From positions 558,001 to 622,000 of the forward strand of contig CAWHAL010000004.1 in the NCBI GenBank assembly GCA_963827315.1: a stretch of 64,000 nucleotides of DNA, in the 5' to 3' direction. The notes beneath the pieces were generated by a model that searched no databases, had not been told where the DNA came from, and worked only from the letters and a program-made list of their open reading frames with translations. The position numbers were made by a program, and so were the translations under genes. This DNA is from CAVXEF01 sp963827315. GTDB lineage: Bacteria > Planctomycetota > Phycisphaerae > Sedimentisphaerales > Anaerobacaceae. Shown here in pieces: positions 35,885 to 44,067 of this stretch (the first letter of the stretch is position 1; the number at the start of each line of letters is the position of its first letter).

Positions 35885-36844
35885 TTAGTTCCCGAGTTTC
35901 CTGAGTTCTTCCTGGATTTTTTCCTCGGTCAGATTAATATAACCGGCTTCCGGAACGTATTTCTGACCGTCGGTAAGAACCCATTTGATAAATTCTGTTA
36001 CTAACTCCTTTTTTGGCTTACCTTGGGAGACAAGATACAGCTCTCTGGCTGGCGGGGATGGGTATTTCCCCGTCGCTATGGCGTTGACTATTTCGTCCCT
36101 GCTGTTGTAGAAATCTTCTCCTTTGTCTATCAGACCATTATCATTGAGGTCGATAGGCAGTACCCTTATCTGCTCAATCTGCTTTTTGGTCTTGGCATCG
36201 TAGGCATAGTTGACATTGTTGTATCCGATCCCAAGAACATCTTTTTTCACGGCTTCAGTCAATCCAGGGTCACCGTAGACTCCTACTCCGAGAAGGTCCT
36301 CCTGTTTTTTGCCTAAAAACTTGGCCCAGATTTCGGCGGCACCGCAGGCATCAGAACGGGTGTAGACGTGGACTAAATCTGTGGTCCCACTGCCTGTGAC
36401 CTGACCCCAGTCTTTGATTTTTCCGGTTACCCAGATGTCGATGAAGGTTTCTTTTTTAACACCTTTGGCGAGCAGTTCTTTTAATACAGGGTTGTTCTGA
36501 TTGACCGTAGCTACCACTGCATCTTTGGTCACGGAAACCCACCACGCTCCTTTTTCAATTTCAGCAGGATAAATATCTCGGGAAACCATCCCGATATCCA
36601 CAACCCCAGCCAAACAATCAACCATTCCCTTGCCGGCGCCGCCGGCAGCAACATCTATCTTTACCTGCGGGTGAATCTTCTGAAACTGCTCAGCCCACTT
36701 AACCACCATAGGATAAAGAGCCCACGCCCCTGATATAGTTATTGTTCCCTTTAGTCCTTCCCTCGCTTGCTCTTGCGGCTGCTTCCGACATCCCGTTGAC
36801 CAGAAAAGACTCAGAGCCAACAAACCATTCAAAATCCATTTCAT
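35885..36844 (-). CDS. PstS-like substrate-binding lipoprotein
   Basis: 319 residues. Signal ends LALSLFWSTGC, a likely lipobox. The class follows PstS (KGTITISGAWALYPM, GAGKGMVDCLAGVVDIGMVSRDI, IDIWVTGKIKDWGQV). However, the anion-site segment reads YTRSDACGAAEIW where phosphate-specific PstS has an RSDGSGT-type loop supplying Ser and Thr ligands. The ligand may therefore be another oxyanion or a weakly bound phosphate. Periplasmic or outer-face receptor of the PstCA-like permease. First structural gene after the regulator. Confidence 0.82.
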   Translation of the reverse strand: MKWILNGLLALSLFWSTGCRKQPQEQAREGLKGTITISGAWALYPMVVKWAEQFQKIHPQVKIDVAAGGAGKGMVDCLAGVVDIGMVSRDIYPAEIEKGAWWVSVTKDAVVATVNQNNPVLKELLAKGVKKETFIDIWVTGKIKDWGQVTGSGTTDLVHVYTRSDACGAAEIWAKFLGKKQEDLLGVGVYGDPGLTEAVKKDVLGIGYNNVNYAYDAKTKKQIEQIRVLPIDLNDNGLIDKGEDFYNSRDEIVNAIATGKYPSPPARELYLVSQGKPKKELVTEFIKWVLTDGQKYVPEAGYINLTEEKIQEELRKLGN

Positions 36845-36858
36845 TTTGTCTCCTTTCC

Positions 36859-37260
36859 TCAGACCAAATCAGCAAGTGTTAAGTTTTCCAATCTGTTTGA
36901 AATATAGTCTCTGATTTCCTTGAAAACCTTTATTATCTTTTTTTCTCTTGCCAGTGGTGTGTCTGAAAAGAAATATCTGCTTACGGATTCCGTTGAAGCT
37001 AAGGCACCGTCCATCAGTCTTATTATTCCTGCGATGTTTATTGCTGACGCAGGCTTTGCCAATTTGTAGCCGCCGCTGGTGCCTCTTCTGGTTTTTATGT
37101 AGCCATTCTGTTTAAGAATCGTAAACAGAAGTTCCAGGTATTTTGGGGGAATATCTCGCTTGGAACAAATCTCTTCCATTTTTATGAAGCCTCGCTTTTC
37201 GTTTCGAGCCATATAAATGAGCGCCAGTATCGAGTATTCGCTTTTTGTAGTCAGCTTCAC
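36859..37260 (-). CDS. Rrf2-family regulator of the Pst-like operon
   Basis: 133 residues, GTG start at 37260 with AAGGA eight bases upstream. Winged helix (LTTKSEYSILALIYMARNEK, KYLELLFTILKQNGYIKTRR, GTSGGYKLAKP). Only one Cys (EEICSKRD), so the three-Cys Fe-S site of IscR is missing. It is the first gene of the unit, 14 bp before the binding-protein gene, and its own promoter overlaps a perfect dyad, so autoregulation of the whole operon is likely. Confidence 0.85.
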   Translation of the reverse strand: MKLTTKSEYSILALIYMARNEKRGFIKMEEICSKRDIPPKYLELLFTILKQNGYIKTRRGTSGGYKLAKPASAINIAGIIRLMDGALASTESVSRYFFSDTPLAREKKIIKVFKEIRDYISNRLENLTLADLV

Positions 37261-37284
37261 GGCTAATTTCCTTTCTTATCAAGT

Positions 37285-37299
37285 CTATAAACATTATAG
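37285..37299. promoter_or_regulatory. Operator-like dyad at the Pst-like operon promoter
   Basis: CTATAAACATTATAG: perfect 6-bp arms around ACA. On the minus strand it covers the -10 box and lies 25 bp before the Rrf2 start codon, the position expected for a repressor site of the adjacent Rrf2 protein. Confidence 0.5.
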
Positions 37300-37320
37300 G
37301 GAAGGGAATGTGCTTAGCAA
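37293..37320 (-). promoter_or_regulatory. Sigma-70-like promoter of the Rrf2/Pst-like operon
   Basis: On the minus strand TTGCTA (37320-37315), 16-bp spacer, TATAAT (37298-37293, perfect -10). An A/T-rich run (poly-A then AATTTAATTTAAC) lies upstream as a possible UP element. Predicted leader about 25 nt. Confidence 0.6.
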
Positions 37321-37408
37321 GCCTAAAATTTGTTAAATTAAATTTTTTTTTTAGATTTGTGATGGAACCAGAGCCCGGCTATTTCCAAGTCGGCAAAAGG
37401 GCCGATTT

Positions 37409-39172
37409 TTAACAAACAGGCCTTTTTATTGTGTATTTTGGGGTAAAACCCTCTTTCGCCTTGGTTTTTTCCGCCAATGATACCGATTTTTTAGTTAAGG
37501 CAGCCCACACAGCCTTGAGCAGATTGAATCCGGCTAATCCTGCCGGCCACCTCAGTTCTTCCTTTCTGCAAATGGTTGAATCACTCAGTTGGTTAAGCCG
37601 GCTTCTCAGCTCTTTGTCTTCGGTTGAGGTTCTCTCATCAATCCACTGCATAAGCTCCTTGGATTTTCTGATTCGCGCTTCTATCTCTTTGGCTTCTTTT
37701 GGTTTTAATAAACTGTATTTTGCTTTCAGCCGGTTAAGTTCAAGAGCAGCATCGTACGTGGAATTAACTAACTCATCGCGGCTCATCCATTTCGTCTCGT
37801 AGTTGAGCATATATTTCCAGCTGCGTTGTAAAAGGGCCTGTCGGTGTTCCTCCAGCGTCCTGTAGAATAGTTTGTACCCGTATTTTTCAGGGTCTTCGAA
37901 TGCTACGCTTCCAGGGTCCAGAAATGGTGCCAGCGGAGAGATAAAGGGGTGTATTCTACCGCTTCCGTCCTGCCCGTATCTCTTAAGCAGCTCTTCACAG
38001 TATCCGACAGTTTCCCTTACCGATTGGGATGTCTGTCCGGGCAAACCTATCATAAAAAATACATCCACTCGTTTACAGCCCGATTCAAGAGCATCGGCGA
38101 TGCTTTCCTCGAGAGTATGGTTATCGTAAGCCCTGCCGAAGGACCGGCGTATCCCTTCGTCATGTGATTCCGGCGATATCTCCATATTGAAATTAGGTAT
38201 GCTTTCCGCCGCCATCTGCAAAAATTTTCTCGAAGGAGGTGAAAAAAACTCAAGGGCTATGTGATTCTTTATATTCTTCCCCTTAAGTTCGTTTAGCAGC
38301 TCCTCCGCATACTCTGGACCAGCCTGCAAAATATCCCCAAGCACGATAATCGGCGCCCTGGTGTATTGTGAAATCGAGGCGATATCTTGAGCTGCTAACC
38401 GCGCATCGCGGTACGCCGGCGTTTCTCTTCGGCAGATATGCCGATACGCTGCAGCGGAACCCCCGCACACCAGACAGTTATGAATACATCCCCGGCAGGA
38501 TAACGCTGCCAGAATGGGATAACTGAGCCAGTCCTTGAAAGGCAAATGGCCAATCAAGTCAAAATGTCGGACACTCGACTGGATAACCTTACGGTAATCG
38601 AAGGCTATGCTGTTCAAATCCGCCGATATATGAGAAAGTTCATTTGTCCGAATCTTATTCCCATCTTTCCATGTGAGGTTGGGCACGTCTTCGGGAGACC
38701 TTTTTTCCTTGATTGTCGACAGAAGCTGGCGAAGAGGTTCCTCTGTCGAATCACCCCGGATGACATAATCAACTTGTGGGTAAACGATAAGTTGCTCATG
38801 ATAATACGTGGCTGATAATCCCCCGAATATCACAGGAATTTCCGGATGATATTTTTTCGCTATCTTTGCCAATTCCAGACTTCCCTGTGCGTGAACCAGC
38901 CAGTGCAAATCCAGGCCAAATGCCGCTGGTTTTAATGACTTAACCAGTTTTTCCACATCGAAGCGCCGATTTCTCAGCATCTTCAGCGCAATGTTGATAA
39001 TCCGCACCGAATAACCGTGTCTCTCGAGGTATTCCAGTATGGTCAAAAAACCGATTGGGTACATCTCGAAGGTTTGTGTTGAGGGGACAACATCGCTGAT
39101 GGGGCCGTACATAATTGCTTCTTTCCGAAAGTCGTAAACGCTCGGCGGGTGAAGGAGAATCAGGTCGGTCAT
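37409..39172 (-). CDS. B12-binding-type radical SAM protein
   Basis: 587 residues. N-terminal Rossmann-type cobalamin-binding-like domain (about 1-150: LILLHPPSVYDF, PIGFLTILEYLERHGYSV, VIFGGLSATYYHEQL), then a radical SAM core with C229-X3-C233-X2-C236 in CRGCIHNCLVCGGS and NFNMEISPESHDEGIRRSFG. The C-terminal ~170 residues are basic and helical. Resembles the Ta0216-type group of B12/radical SAM proteins, of unknown reaction. No base-off DxHxxG histidine motif is evident. It is 11 bp downstream of a polyprenyl synthase gene, hinting at modification of an isoprenoid or quinone; inference only. Confidence 0.8.
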   Translation of the reverse strand: MTDLILLHPPSVYDFRKEAIMYGPISDVVPSTQTFEMYPIGFLTILEYLERHGYSVRIINIALKMLRNRRFDVEKLVKSLKPAAFGLDLHWLVHAQGSLELAKIAKKYHPEIPVIFGGLSATYYHEQLIVYPQVDYVIRGDSTEEPLRQLLSTIKEKRSPEDVPNLTWKDGNKIRTNELSHISADLNSIAFDYRKVIQSSVRHFDLIGHLPFKDWLSYPILAALSCRGCIHNCLVCGGSAAAYRHICRRETPAYRDARLAAQDIASISQYTRAPIIVLGDILQAGPEYAEELLNELKGKNIKNHIALEFFSPPSRKFLQMAAESIPNFNMEISPESHDEGIRRSFGRAYDNHTLEESIADALESGCKRVDVFFMIGLPGQTSQSVRETVGYCEELLKRYGQDGSGRIHPFISPLAPFLDPGSVAFEDPEKYGYKLFYRTLEEHRQALLQRSWKYMLNYETKWMSRDELVNSTYDAALELNRLKAKYSLLKPKEAKEIEARIRKSKELMQWIDERTSTEDKELRSRLNQLSDSTICRKEELRWPAGLAGFNLLKAVWAALTKKSVSLAEKTKAKEGFTPKYTIKRPVC

Positions 39173-39183
39173 CTAAGCTCCTT

Positions 39184-40164
39184 TTAGAGATTGGTGTGTC
39201 CTCTTTCTACAACGTAGTCAGCAAACAAATCTAAAGCGTCCCGACACTTAAAGTTCTTAAGTGACTTTAATCGATTCTTGGAAATGTCCCTGTACTCTTC
39301 TGCTTTTTTTAGGGAATACTCTATCCCCCCGCACCGCATTACTATGTCCTTTATTTGCTCTGCTTTATCATTGATTCGTCTTGATTTGAAGCTGTCGTTT
39401 ATCAGTTCCAGCTCCTTTTTGTCTGCCGTGCTCATTGCGTAAATGAGAGGCAGAGTCGGTTTACCTTCCAGAAGGTCGCTTCCCAGCGATTTTCCCATTT
39501 TCTCTTCGGTGCCCGCAAAATCCAGGCAGTCGTCGACGATTTGAAAGGCAATACCTACATTCAACCCGTAATCAGCTAACAATTCTGTTTCTGCCGGAGA
39601 AATCTCTCCCATCAAAGCCCCTGCTTTGCAGCAGAAAGACATAAGCCAGGCAGTTTTGTTCTTTACAATCTCGAGGTATTCTTGTTCCGTTAACGAGCTG
39701 TCATAGCGTCTTTTCAGCTGTTCTAATTCTCCTATACATATCTTGTTAATGACCTCAAGGAGCATCTCTAAAATTCTGGGTGTCTTCAGGCGGGACAGCG
39801 TTGAAAAGGCCCGCGAATACCAATAATCTCCTAAAACTATAGAGATTCCGTCCCCCCATTTGGCGTTGACCGTTGGCTGGCCTCGCCGCAGTTCCGACTT
39901 GTCCACCACATCATCGTGAAAAAGCGTAGCAGTGTGAACCATCTCGACCACTGCCGCTAAAGGGACAATCTTGTTCCATTGATGGTTGCCTGTTCCTGCA
40001 GAAAGTAGGACCAGCGCCGGCCGCAGACGTTTACCAGGCACTTCTAAAATGTATCTATTGACCTGTCGTATTAATTCGTTGCCGGAGTTTAATCCGCTCT
40101 TCAGTTCCCCATCGACCATCTGAAGCTGATTGCTTATCGGCTCGTAAATTTCCTCTAAATTCAC
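39184..40164 (-). CDS. Polyprenyl diphosphate synthase
   Basis: 326 residues, usual for trans-type long-chain synthases (IspB/HepT type). First Asp-rich motif is LFHDDVVDKSELRRG with DDxxD at about 84-88, second is QIVDDCLDFAG near 211; KRLRPALVLLS provides diphosphate-binding Lys/Arg. Condenses IPP units on an allylic starter to make quinone side chains or carrier lipids, at the membrane face. The DDxxD (two-residue) spacing suggests a medium or long product. Co-directional with the radical SAM gene. Confidence 0.92.
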   Translation of the reverse strand: MNLEEIYEPISNQLQMVDGELKSGLNSGNELIRQVNRYILEVPGKRLRPALVLLSAGTGNHQWNKIVPLAAVVEMVHTATLFHDDVVDKSELRRGQPTVNAKWGDGISIVLGDYWYSRAFSTLSRLKTPRILEMLLEVINKICIGELEQLKRRYDSSLTEQEYLEIVKNKTAWLMSFCCKAGALMGEISPAETELLADYGLNVGIAFQIVDDCLDFAGTEEKMGKSLGSDLLEGKPTLPLIYAMSTADKKELELINDSFKSRRINDKAEQIKDIVMRCGGIEYSLKKAEEYRDISKNRLKSLKNFKCRDALDLFADYVVERGHTNL

Positions 40165-40265
40165 TTAACCGTCCCTTGCCGTATTTTGGCAGTTAATCCA
40201 TTCTTCAGCGTCGATGTAAAAAAGAGCAGCACCTCAGAGGCGAACCTTTTAACAACGTACGGACA

Positions 40266-41429
40266 TCAAATAATCCCGATTATTAGTAGTGTTATCATGG
40301 TGACTCCCAATGCGAGCATAAAAATGCCGGTAGCTAAGTGAAGTCTTCTGAGCCATTTCTGTCGCAGCTTTTCTATTATCGCCGGACTGCTAAGGCCGAA
40401 CCCGACGCATAAGGTAATAATTATGAATGGCAGAACAAATATGACGTTGTATATCAGTAGCCAGCAAATCGCCTGCACTTTGGTAGCCGTGTCGCTGAGC
40501 ATGCCTATAATCACCACGTAAGGTCCTGACGTGCATGGCAGCAGCAGGACACTCAGTAAGCAGCCGACGACAAAAGCACCCGGTGCTGAGGTAACGCCGC
40601 GGGTAATTCGTTTTAGCAGGGGCCGCCACGACTGCGGAACCTCAATATTGAACCCTTGTTCATACCAGAAGAAATCCTTTGTATTCCACAATCCTACCAC
40701 TATCGCCAGAATACTGACGCCGAGATAAATATAGTGTTTTATGCCTGTAACCCGAATGGCGGTAAACAGTCCCATCCCCATCAAAAAATAGCAAATATAG
40801 GTGGCTGCCGTGAAGGCAAGGCCCGCATTTATAACCCGGCTTCGAACATTCGACTCACTCGACTTCGAAATTATTAACATAGTGCTTAACAAAAGCGTCA
40901 GAACACCCCATTCACATGGATTGACGGAATCCAATGCTGAACCTCCGAGCACAGCCAATATGGTCAATTGCTTTTTTATGCCTTCTTTTTTTCCTCGGTG
41001 CTCGCCGGCAACCTGTTCCCGCCCTTTTTGTGCTCGAACTGCCTCTTCGATACCCTTCAGCACTTCCTTGCTGCTTCCCTGAAAGGCCTTGTCACCTATG
41101 AAGACTACCGGCGTGCCTTTTTCAATGACCTCCTTCGCATTGTAAGCCTCAGCCAGACCCAGCATCAGATTGGCGTTGTCGGGTGTATGAATCTCATACT
41201 TGCTTATTACAACAGGATAATTTGGCTCAAGATGCTGCTCGAAGAATTCTTCTAATTTCTCGCACGAGGAGCAACCGGCCTCGTAGAAATAAAGAATCTC
41301 AACTTGTGGTGAGCCTGTCGAATCCACTTCATCAGCGGAGCTGGAATGGTTAAATAGTAAAAAAAATGATAGTAATACGGGAACACATAAATAGAACGGC
41401 ATAGTCATATTACGGTTGATACGAGCCAT
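40266..41429 (-). CDS. Thioredoxin-CcdA/DsbD-like membrane fusion
   Basis: 387 residues. N-terminal signal, then a periplasmic thioredoxin/glutaredoxin-like domain with redox motif EAGCSSCEKLEEFF (CSSC) around residue 55, then a CcdA-type transmembrane domain of six or so helices. The membrane Cys pair is in DSVNPCEWG and LLPCTSGPY, the positions of the thiol relay in CcdA/DsbD. Moves reducing power across the membrane, probably for cytochrome c maturation together with the ResB/CcsA genes at 53-55 kb. Domain order (Trx first) is the reverse of DsbD gamma. Confidence 0.85.
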   Translation of the reverse strand: MARINRNMTMPFYLCVPVLLSFFLLFNHSSSADEVDSTGSPQVEILYFYEAGCSSCEKLEEFFEQHLEPNYPVVISKYEIHTPDNANLMLGLAEAYNAKEVIEKGTPVVFIGDKAFQGSSKEVLKGIEEAVRAQKGREQVAGEHRGKKEGIKKQLTILAVLGGSALDSVNPCEWGVLTLLLSTMLIISKSSESNVRSRVINAGLAFTAATYICYFLMGMGLFTAIRVTGIKHYIYLGVSILAIVVGLWNTKDFFWYEQGFNIEVPQSWRPLLKRITRGVTSAPGAFVVGCLLSVLLLPCTSGPYVVIIGMLSDTATKVQAICWLLIYNVIFVLPFIIITLCVGFGLSSPAIIEKLRQKWLRRLHLATGIFMLALGVTMITLLIIGII

Positions 41430-41520
41430 TTCTTAACATCCCCTAAAAACAAGAAGCTTCTGATTGTATCTGATTACGCGCCTTTAGCTTAACAAAAAGG
41501 ACGCACTTAAGCAAGGGGGT

Positions 41521-42402
41521 TCAACTGGGGATGAGCCGATGAGCAGCGTTGCCTCCTCGAAATCCCTCTTTATCCGCAACGATATCAAGGGCTAAAGTGG
41601 ATAGGTTCTCAACAAACAAGTTCATAACACTGTTTGTCTTGCGGGAGTCTATCGTCTTAATATATCTTTTGCATTTATCGCACACATCTATTCTGTGTGT
41701 CTGGTCATCTCCTGCAAAAAAATATCGTAGTGACCGCTGTTCCTCGTTCTCACAGAAAGGGCAGGCCAGCCTTTTAAATAACCACTCCGTATGGCACAGC
41801 GAGCAAAACAGTCGTCTTTTGCCGCTCTCTTTTTCTAACCTTGCTGCCAGGGGCTCCGAGCCGCAGATTGGACAAGCTCCCCTGAGCCGGCAGCTTAAGT
41901 CAACAAGCTCGCTTGCCTTTTCAGCGTAGCTTCCCAGAAATGGAGAAAAAACCTCAGTGATGAGAAAACAGAATACCCCAAAATCGGCTTTCATCTCACG
42001 GGCAACCTTCTCCAAAAGCGACTTGTCCTCCATAAGACCACGAAGAAGCAGCGTGCATTGCTTATCTAAAGGAAAATGTTTTAAGGTAACTGGTATCGCT
42101 TCTTTTTTTTTGCTTTGAACGATTCGGCCGATATCATCCAGAAGCCCATTGAATAAATCTTTGTCAATCTGAATATCCTCTGGTTTCAGAATGGGCAGGC
42201 CTTCGGAATTTCTTTTATGGCAGCGCTCAATATCGAGTTTACTCAAATCAGGCCGATACAATAACTTCACATTGCTTTGGGCCGTCAGGACATCCTCATA
42301 GAATTCGATTATCTCTTTTAACTCAGGCTTCGCCGCTCTCAACTCGGCAAGCCCGGCAAGCGAGGAACTATAAAAATCTTCTTGCACCTTCTCCACGGAC
42401 AC
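41521..42402 (-). CDS. fdhE: Formate dehydrogenase accessory protein FdhE
   Basis: 293 residues (E. coli 309). Four CxxC pairs are visible: CPICGSEP, CSLCHTEW, CPFCENEE and CDKCKRYI, the FdhE zinc/iron rubredoxin-like pairs. FdhE helps activate the respiratory formate dehydrogenase catalytic subunit in the cytoplasm before export. It shares its first base with the NrfD stop, so it is co-translated with the fdh operon. Confidence 0.92.
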   Translation of the reverse strand: MSVEKVQEDFYSSSLAGLAELRAAKPELKEIIEFYEDVLTAQSNVKLLYRPDLSKLDIERCHKRNSEGLPILKPEDIQIDKDLFNGLLDDIGRIVQSKKKEAIPVTLKHFPLDKQCTLLLRGLMEDKSLLEKVAREMKADFGVFCFLITEVFSPFLGSYAEKASELVDLSCRLRGACPICGSEPLAARLEKESGKRRLFCSLCHTEWLFKRLACPFCENEEQRSLRYFFAGDDQTHRIDVCDKCKRYIKTIDSRKTNSVMNLFVENLSTLALDIVADKEGFRGGNAAHRLIPS

Positions 42403-43277
42403 TATTGGGCCATCTGCCCACCTATCAAAATTACATATCTAAGGCAAACTCCCCCGAAAAGTTCCAGCGCAGCAACTATCAAAGATGCTCGGGGACTTTT
42501 GGCTTTGCCCTTGATACTGAAAAAAAGTGGAATAATCAGTCCCAGCATAACAACCCCCACCCACCAGAGCACCCCTAAGCCTCGGCTGATAATCATCTTC
42601 ATCGATGCAGACCCAATCCCGGCCAGGATAAAGAGAATGACTATCAAAAGCTCTAAGCCAATCACCCTGCTGTTTATTATCTCGAGTTTATGAATGGAAG
42701 AGTCTGCTTGCGCCGTTTGTTTGTAGATATGACCGAGTGCCAGTAGAAAGACCACCGCTGCTATGCCTGTGGACATTGCAGATGCGCTGAAAACAGCCGG
42801 CAGAATAACCGTATTCCACAAAGGATTGGGCGTCGCGGCTAAAAGCACACCCGTATAAACCGTTACCAGCAGCGCAGGGATAAGGCCTGCTGCTCCTGCT
42901 ATCTGCCTTAGTTTTTCACCCCGCTTCACAATCCAGCTCAGCAAGTTCAAAGCCGCGTATATCAAGCCGATGTTCACAAAGATAGTCAGAAGCCAGACGC
43001 CGATAGACATTACTGAAGTGCGGTTAAACATAAGAAAGCCCGGCCCTCTTCTGAGCAGAAATTCCCAGAACCGCAGCGGTTTGCCCAGGTCAATAACCAA
43101 AAGGAGGACTCCTAAGATGACCGGCCACGGAGCGGCAAGTGCTCCCACTCTGGTTATCTTCTGATACCGCTTTTTTCCAAAAAGGTCAGCCATAACTGCC
43201 ACAATGTAGGCTCCTGCTCCCAGCCCAGCCAAAAACAGAGCAAACGCTATCGCTATTCCCCAGCTGATATGCTCCAT
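42402..43277 (-). CDS. NrfD/PsrC-type membrane subunit
   Basis: 291 residues, eight predicted membrane helices, matching the NrfD family (HISWGIAIAFALFLAGLGAG, FNRTSVMSIGVWLL). Quinone-reactive membrane anchor for an iron-sulfur partner. Here it replaces the cytochrome b subunit of E. coli FdnI, giving an Fdh-A/B plus NrfD complex as in several anaerobes. Adjacent to the FeS subunit gene with no gap. Confidence 0.88.
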   Translation of the reverse strand: MEHISWGIAIAFALFLAGLGAGAYIVAVMADLFGKKRYQKITRVGALAAPWPVILGVLLLVIDLGKPLRFWEFLLRRGPGFLMFNRTSVMSIGVWLLTIFVNIGLIYAALNLLSWIVKRGEKLRQIAGAAGLIPALLVTVYTGVLLAATPNPLWNTVILPAVFSASAMSTGIAAVVFLLALGHIYKQTAQADSSIHKLEIINSRVIGLELLIVILFILAGIGSASMKMIISRGLGVLWWVGVVMLGLIIPLFFSIKGKAKSPRASLIVAALELFGGVCLRYVILIGGQMAQ

Positions 43278-44063
43278 TTATTCACCTCCCGACTCTGACT
43301 TTATGGCCCCAACAGAAGACTTGTCTTTTCTGAAATACCGCCCGAGACCGTAAAGAATAATTGCTCCTGGGATTAGTCCTGCAAGCCACTTAAAGATGAT
43401 TCTTCTCATAGGAAGCCTCGGCCGTTCAGGAAGCCCGTAGAGTGAAGCCGTCTCCGGCAGAAGATAGACCACTCCCAGCCCTCCTAACTCCTCTTTCTCG
43501 CCGTAGATGCGTGGGATAACCCCTGGATGTGCTTTCGTAAAAGCCTGCTGCCTTTCCCTTGCTGTTTGAAGTATTTTCTCTCTTTCACCGTAGATAACGG
43601 CTCCCGTCGGACAGGCCTTCGCGCAGGCCGGCTCTAAGCCGTTGTCCACCCTGTCCACGCAGAGGGTGCACTTCTTAACGACTCCTGCAGCCGTATCGAA
43701 CTGGGGCGTCTTGAAGGGACAGCTCTCTACGCAGTTTTTGCAGCCGGTACAGATTGCCTGGTCAATCAGAACAACCCCGTCCTCTCGTCGCTTGGCTGCT
43801 CCCGTGGGGCAAACGTACACACAGCTGGCCTCCGTGCAGTGTAAACACTGTTGTTTGCGAAAGAGCCATCTGGTTTTTTCATCTTGTGGTTCGATAAAAT
43901 TGATAAGTGTCCAGGTTTTAGCTGAAAGCTTTGGTGGATTTTGATAGCTGCCCGTAAAATGCGTCTTTTCTGCCGGCAGTTGATTCCACTGCTTGCAGGC
44001 CACCTGACAGCCGCGACACCCTATACACCTCGTGACATCAATTAGCATCCCTTTCCTGGCCAC
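43278..44063 (-). CDS. fdhB: Formate dehydrogenase iron-sulfur subunit
   Basis: 261 residues. Four 4Fe-4S sets are visible: CIGCRGCQVACKQW, CLHCTEASCVYVCPTGA, CTGCKNCVESCPF and CTLCVDRVDNGLEPACAKACP. C-terminal membrane helix (LAGLIPGAIILYGLGRYF) as in FdnH/FdoH, anchoring it to the membrane. Carries electrons from the catalytic subunit to the NrfD-type quinone subunit. Confidence 0.92.
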   Translation of the reverse strand: MARKGMLIDVTRCIGCRGCQVACKQWNQLPAEKTHFTGSYQNPPKLSAKTWTLINFIEPQDEKTRWLFRKQQCLHCTEASCVYVCPTGAAKRREDGVVLIDQAICTGCKNCVESCPFKTPQFDTAAGVVKKCTLCVDRVDNGLEPACAKACPTGAVIYGEREKILQTARERQQAFTKAHPGVIPRIYGEKEELGGLGVVYLLPETASLYGLPERPRLPMRRIIFKWLAGLIPGAIILYGLGRYFRKDKSSVGAIKSESGGE

Positions 44064-44067
44064 CGTC

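Noticed and set aside
31085..36844. Plain phosphate (pstSCAB) operon
   Set aside because: Three extra genes, altered PstS anion loop, altered PstB signature and no PhoU; named only as Pst-like.
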